In this document: one piece after another, positions 5,811 through 8,485 of the stretch | Numbering within the stretch: position 1 is the first letter of the stretch | Layout of the letters: the number at the start of each line of letters is the position of its first letter | Assembly: GCA_031363085.1 (NCBI GenBank) | Contig: JANLTU010000253.1 | Location: 1 to 8,485, forward strand | DNA: 8,485 nt | Source: UBA6921 sp031363085 | GTDB taxonomy: Bacteria; Pseudomonadota; Gammaproteobacteria; SG8-11 | Reading direction: 5' to 3' | The notes under the pieces: model-generated | What the model was told of the DNA's origin: nothing | The model's input: the letters and a program-made list of their open reading frames with translations, nothing else | The model's database searches: none | Made by a program: the position numbers and the translations under genes

Positions 5811-7580
5811 TTAAACCAGCACGGCAGGTTCATCGGCCTCCTCCATGTCCAGGCTGCGCTCCAATTGTTGATAGCGGTACATTTGCGCATACCAGCCGTC
5901 CTGCTGCATCAGTTGCTGATGGGTGCCGTGTTCCGTGATGCTGCCGTGCGTGAGCACGATGATCTGCTGCGCCTCGGCCACCGCCGACAGGCGGTGACTG
6001 ACGATCAAGGTGGTGCGCCCGCGCCGCGCGCTGCGTAAAGTATTAAGAATCGCGCGTTCGGTGCGCATGTCGACCGCCGACAGCGCATCGTCGAGCACCA
6101 GTAACGGCGCGTCGAGCAGCAGCGCGCGTGCGATGGCGATGCGTTGCTTCTGGCCACCGGACAAGGTGATGCCGCGCTCGCCGACCAGCGTCTGATACTG
6201 ATCGGGAAAGCGCTGGATGTCGTCGTCGACGCAGGCGAGGTGCGCCGCGTGGCGAATGTCCGCCGGCGTCGCCTGCGGTTTGCCCAGCGCAATGTTGTCG
6301 GCCACCGTCGTGGAAAACAAAAACGCCTCCTGCGGTACCAGTGCAATGCTGCCGCGTAGCGCGCTCAAGCTGTAGTCGCGCACTAAAAATCCACCCACGC
6401 GCACTTGCGCACCGTCGCCTTCATACAGGCGTTGCAGCAAATGCAGCAGCGTGCTCTTGCCAGCGCCGGTGTGGCCGACGATGCCCAGCGTGTGGCCGGC
6501 CTCAACCGTGACATGGATGTCCTTGAGCGCCGCGCCGCGTCCACCCGGATAGGTGAAGCTTTTAATGTCAAGCTCGATGCGTGACGTGCCGAGCGCGGCG
6601 CGCGTGCCGGTGTCGGCAATTTCCGGCGGCGTGTGCAGCAGTTGCTCGATGCGCTGATAAGCGGCGCTGCCGCGTTCGACGATGTTGAGCACCCAGCCAA
6701 CCGCAAACATCGGCCAGGTTAAATAGCCGAGATACATGATGAAGCTGGTGAGTTCGCCGACCGTCAGTTCGCCGCGCTGAATCAACCCTGCGCCACCGGC
6801 GATGCTGAGAAAAAACGAGCTGCTGACGGTCAAAAAGGCGGTCGGTCGATATTTTGAATCGACACGCGCGACGCGTAAATTGGCCTGCGCCGCGCGCTCG
6901 GTGGCCTGCACAAACACCGCATGCTGGCGCGCCTCGTAACCGAAGGCTTTCACCAGACGAATATTGCCGATGCCCTCCTGGGTTTTTTCATTCAACTCGG
7001 AGAAGCGCGCCTGCGCCTGCGCGAACGCGGCGTGCATTTCGCGACCGTAGCGCCACATGTAATACGCCATCACCGGAAACGGCAGCAGCGCCAGCAAGGT
7101 GAGTTTCCAGCTCAGCGCGACGAACAACATGATCAACACCAACGCCCCGGTGACCACGCCGTCGAATAATGACAACACCCCCTCACCGGCGGTTTGTTCC
7201 ACGGCGGTCACGTCGTTGGTGGCGCGCGCCATCAGGTCGCCGGTGTTATGACGCTGAAAAAACGCCGGCGCCATCAGCATCAGATGCTGGTAGATGCGTT
7301 GACGCAGCAGCGCCGCCAAGCGAAACGATGCACCGAACAGCAGTAGCCGCCACGCGTAGCGCAACAGGTACACCACCAGCGCCACCACCACCAGCGCCAG
7401 CGCATAACCCGACAGTTGCGCCGACGTGAGCGTGTGCTGCGCAACCGCATCCACCACACGACCGGTCAGCCACGGCGGCAGCAACAACAACGCGGCGACC
7501 ACAAACAACGCCGCCATGGCCGCCGCATAGCGTTGCCAATGCAGTTTGAAGTACCAGCTTAATTTGAGGTAAATACGCAC
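5811..7580 (-). CDS. mdlA: MdlA-type half of a heterodimeric ABC multidrug exporter
   Basis: I place the start at the GTG at 7580, giving 589 residues that begin RIYLKLSWYF after the initiator, parallel to RLFAQLSWYF in E. coli MdlA. GGGGA lies four bases upstream. A longer open frame to 7817 runs through a hairpin and into the next gene's reverse frame, and is rejected. Six membrane helices (about 15-310) precede the ATP domain: Walker A GHTGAGKST (369-377), a canonical LSGGQ (473-477), Walker B LLVLDDA and His529. Asp498 stands where the catalytic Glu should be, as in E. coli MdlA, so this subunit's own site should hydrolyse ATP poorly. NIVERGSAAYQRI and MYRYQQLE are further family marks. 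It is cotranscribed with mdlB and would form an inner-membrane exporter. Confidence 0.92.
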   Translation of the reverse strand: MRIYLKLSWYFKLHWQRYAAAMAALFVVAALLLLPPWLTGRVVDAVAQHTLTSAQLSGYALALVVVALVVYLLRYAWRLLLFGASFRLAALLRQRIYQHLMLMAPAFFQRHNTGDLMARATNDVTAVEQTAGEGVLSLFDGVVTGALVLIMLFVALSWKLTLLALLPFPVMAYYMWRYGREMHAAFAQAQARFSELNEKTQEGIGNIRLVKAFGYEARQHAVFVQATERAAQANLRVARVDSKYRPTAFLTVSSSFFLSIAGGAGLIQRGELTVGELTSFIMYLGYLTWPMFAVGWVLNIVERGSAAYQRIEQLLHTPPEIADTGTRAALGTSRIELDIKSFTYPGGRGAALKDIHVTVEAGHTLGIVGHTGAGKSTLLHLLQRLYEGDGAQVRVGGFLVRDYSLSALRGSIALVPQEAFLFSTTVADNIALGKPQATPADIRHAAHLACVDDDIQRFPDQYQTLVGERGITLSGGQKQRIAIARALLLDAPLLVLDDALSAVDMRTERAILNTLRSARRGRTTLIVSHRLSAVAEAQQIIVLTHGSITEHGTHQQLMQQDGWYAQMYRYQQLERSLDMEEADEPAVLV

Positions 7581-7593
7581 AGCGTCCCCAGTT

Positions 7594-7599
7594 TTTATA
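7594..7599 (-). promoter_or_regulatory. Possible -10 box for mdlAB
   Basis: TATAAA on the minus strand, within GTGTATAAAAACTGG, is the best -10-like hexamer before mdlA. No good -35 box lies at the right distance (the best match, TTCAGC, is 3/6), and the implied start point near 7587 would fall inside the Shine-Dalgarno sequence. It is recorded as a weak candidate only. Confidence 0.25.
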
Positions 7600-7617
7600 C
7601 ACAGAAATGTTGAATGC

Positions 7618-7668
7618 TGAATGTTTAATTTCGGTGTGCGCGCAGCGCACGCTTGAATTAAACATTCA
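7618..7668. repeat. 51-base hairpin between the zinc-ribbon gene and mdlA
   Basis: The 13-base arms TGAATGTTTAATT (7618-7630) and AATTAAACATTCA (7656-7668) are perfectly complementary. Inside them a second perfect stem, GTGCGC/GCGCAC, closes on the triloop GCA. The five positions between the two stems hold one G-C pair and three G-T/G-U wobbles when read on the plus strand, so plus-strand nucleic acid folds into an almost unbroken 24-position stem with one mismatch. On the minus strand the wobbles become A-C mismatches. A third copy of the arm core, ATTAAACATT, follows at 7671-7680. It may act as a termination or attenuation structure for the zinc-ribbon gene, but there is no T-run. Confidence 0.6.
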
Positions 7669-7686
7669 CCATTAAACATTGGTCGT

Positions 7687-7986
7687 TTACTTCCCGCCGA
7701 ATAATTTTTCCAGTTGTTCACGTGCGCGCGCCGCCGCGTCGTCGCCGGCGCGGTGCGCACCCGGCTTAGGCTTGAAATAGCCGCAGAAGTTCGAGCGCTC
7801 CTTGTCACGCACTTCATCTACCACAGTCTCGCGGCATTGTTTGCTGCGCGTCGGATCGAAGAACCCGCACATACGGCACACGCGCACGTCGGCATTGCAC
7901 GCCGGACACACCTCGGCACGCCCGAACGGCAGCAACAAGGTCGCCAACGACGCCCCGCACTTCCAGCACACCAAGGTCTCGGCCAC
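7687..7986 (-). CDS. Small zinc-ribbon-like protein with eight cysteines
   Basis: This 99-residue protein (GTG start at 7986) has two apparent zinc sites. CWKC (7, 10) and CPAC (27, 30) form a zinc ribbon. CRMC (37, 40) with Cys51 and Cys68 form a second four-cysteine set inside CGFFDPTRSKQC and DKERSNFCGYF. The charged tail ends EQLEKLFGGK. I recognise it as a conserved but uncharacterised proteobacterial family; its role is unknown, and nucleic-acid or protein contact is only a guess. GAGG lies six bases before the chosen GTG. A TTG at 7974 is an alternative. The frame stays open to an ATG at 8253, but that extra part is translated mobile-element DNA and not family sequence. The 273-bp element starts 35 bases upstream and has probably displaced the original promoter. 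Confidence 0.7.
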   Translation of the reverse strand: MAETLVCWKCGASLATLLLPFGRAEVCPACNADVRVCRMCGFFDPTRSKQCRETVVDEVRDKERSNFCGYFKPKPGAHRAGDDAAARAREQLEKLFGGK

Positions 7987-7999
7987 CGCACACCTCGCA

Positions 8000-8022
8000 C
8001 GAAAACTTTTCGCGATAATCGC
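8000..8022. promoter_or_regulatory. Two abutting short palindromes upstream of the zinc-ribbon gene
   Basis: CGAAAACTTTTCG (8000-8012) and GCGATAATCGC (8012-8022) are perfect odd-length palindromes that share one base. They lie between the chosen GTG start of the zinc-ribbon gene and the left tip of the MITE-like element. They could be operator half-sites or a target preference of the element; neither is established. Confidence 0.3.
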
Positions 8023-8294
8023 TAGAAACGGCAGTTGAACTGCGTGTGGAGTGCGCTCCGTTGGGTGCAGGGCAAGGCGCAACGAGCGAGGAATAGCCGG
8101 GCTATTCCGATGATCCCCCACCGCGCTGACTTTGCGCGGGGAGGGGGCGAGTTGCAACGCCGCCATGCGCCCAACGGGGCGTGCTCCGCGCGCCGTAGCG
8201 GGCCTCACCCTGCGGGTGACGTCTACTCGAACCTTAAACTTCAACTGTTTCATACACTTGCTTCTGCCTTGGAGTGGTCAACTGCGGTTTCTAG
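8022..8294. mobile_element. 273-bp MITE-like element with 17-bp terminal inverted repeats
   Basis: CTAGAAACGGCAGTTGA (8022-8038) matches, inverted and with one difference, TCAACTGCGGTTTCTAG (8278-8294). CTAG at both tips could also be a 4-bp target duplication, with TA as a shorter alternative. The inside has no transposase and is packed with stems: GCAGTT-G-AACTGC (8031-8043), a 21-bp stem joining 8048-8068 to 8167-8187, the hairpins GGAATAGC/GCTATTCC (8090-8108) and CCGCGC/GCGCGG (8121-8139), and TCACCC/GGGTGA (8205-8219). A third copy of the tip motif, TTCAACTG, lies at 8240-8247. Size, ends and lack of genes fit a non-autonomous miniature element inserted upstream of the zinc-ribbon gene. 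The family is unknown to me. Confidence 0.7.
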
Positions 8295-8304
8295 GTTTAA
8301 CGAC

Positions 8305-8335
8305 CAAAACTTGGCTGCCGATGCGGCAGCCAAGT
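8305..8335 (-). terminator. Intrinsic terminator of the OmpA-family gene
   Basis: An 11-bp perfect stem (8309-8319 with 8325-8335, ACTTGGCTGCC on the plus strand) closes on a 5-base loop. On the minus strand it is followed by TTTTGG, the first T being part of the stem. It starts 15 bases after the stop codon of the minus-strand gene at 8351-8353, the expected place for Rho-independent termination. It also separates that gene from the zinc-ribbon gene. Confidence 0.75.
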
Positions 8336-8350
8336 CAGATTTCACAACGA

Positions 8351-8485
8351 CTAGCGCGCGCTTAACAGGTAGTCGTCGGCGTACAACAACTCCACACGCC
8401 GATTTTCGTCCCAGCGGTGTGGATCGCCAACCGGCACGTGAGCACCGAAGCTGGCCACTTTCAGTTGTGTCGCCGGGACACCGAA
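8351..8485 (-). CDS. OmpA-family protein, C-terminal end (partial)
   Basis: The minus strand from the window edge is open for 44 residues to a TAG at 8353-8351. The sequence includes VPVGDP and WDENRRVEL, the closing part of the OmpA C-terminal (MotB-like) domain. The NRRVEL arginines lie in the segment that binds meso-diaminopimelate of peptidoglycan. Proteins of this type tie the outer membrane or an envelope complex to the cell wall. The start codon, any signal peptide and any N-terminal domain are outside the window, so a barrel porin, a Pal-like lipoprotein and other OmpA-domain proteins cannot be told apart. The intrinsic terminator just downstream marks the end of its transcript. Confidence 0.8.
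   Translation of the reverse strand, partial: FGVPATQLKVASFGAHVPVGDPHRWDENRRVELLYADDYLLSAR

Noticed and set aside
5553..6038. 161-codon plus-strand frame across the mdlA/mdlB junction
   Set aside because: It is antisense to both exporter genes, with biased composition and no domain.
7581..7817. 79-codon N-terminal extension of mdlA
   Set aside because: It reads through the 51-base hairpin and overlaps the zinc-ribbon gene. The GTG at 7580 has a ribosome-binding site and aligns with the usual MdlA start.
1..8485. CRISPR array, tRNA or rRNA gene
   Set aside because: I saw no regularly spaced repeat series, cloverleaf with tRNA consensus elements, or rRNA sequence in the window; the cloverleaf-like fold at 8048-8187 lacks T-loop and anticodon features.

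Overview
The window looks like a chromosomal segment of a Betaproteobacterium or Gammaproteobacterium. The housekeeping genes are GC-rich, and the MdlA/MdlB-type exporter, the B12-binding/DUF4080 radical SAM protein, the glutathione S-transferase and the OmpA-type peptidoglycan-binding tail all fit that group. The species cannot be named from the sequence alone. Two accessory-rich margins flank a conserved core.

Left margin (1-1692). It opens with the 5' start of an insertion-sequence transposase on the minus strand and that element's end (to about 139). Next is a toxin-first type II toxin-antitoxin pair (RelE-like toxin, Xre-type antitoxin), whose promoter and toxin start codon lie inside a 10-bp inverted repeat. 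After a structured, possibly group II intron-derived remnant comes a 664-bp element (944-1607). It has perfect 15-bp terminal inverted repeats and holds a decayed integrase-core transposase with one frameshift and two deletions.

Core (1693-7580). A B12-binding radical SAM/DUF4080 enzyme of unknown reaction is followed by a pair of inverted REP-like hairpins and a Cys-type glutathione S-transferase, all on the plus strand. Converging on them from the minus strand is the mdlA-mdlB operon. It encodes a heterodimeric ABC exporter with one degenerate ATP site: Asp replaces the catalytic Glu in MdlA, and MdlB has an LSIGQ signature.

Right margin (7581-8485). It contains a 51-nt hairpin, a small eight-cysteine zinc-ribbon protein on the minus strand, and a likely undescribed miniature mobile element (8022-8294). 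That element has 17-bp terminal inverted repeats ending in CTAG and a cloverleaf-like interior whose 21-bp main stem closes completely only on the plus strand, through G-T/G-U pairs. The window ends with an intrinsic terminator and the C-terminal end of an OmpA-family protein on the minus strand.

The most interesting material is the non-coding mobile DNA: the 273-bp MITE-like element, the internally deleted insertion sequence, the REP pair and the toxin-antitoxin operator.
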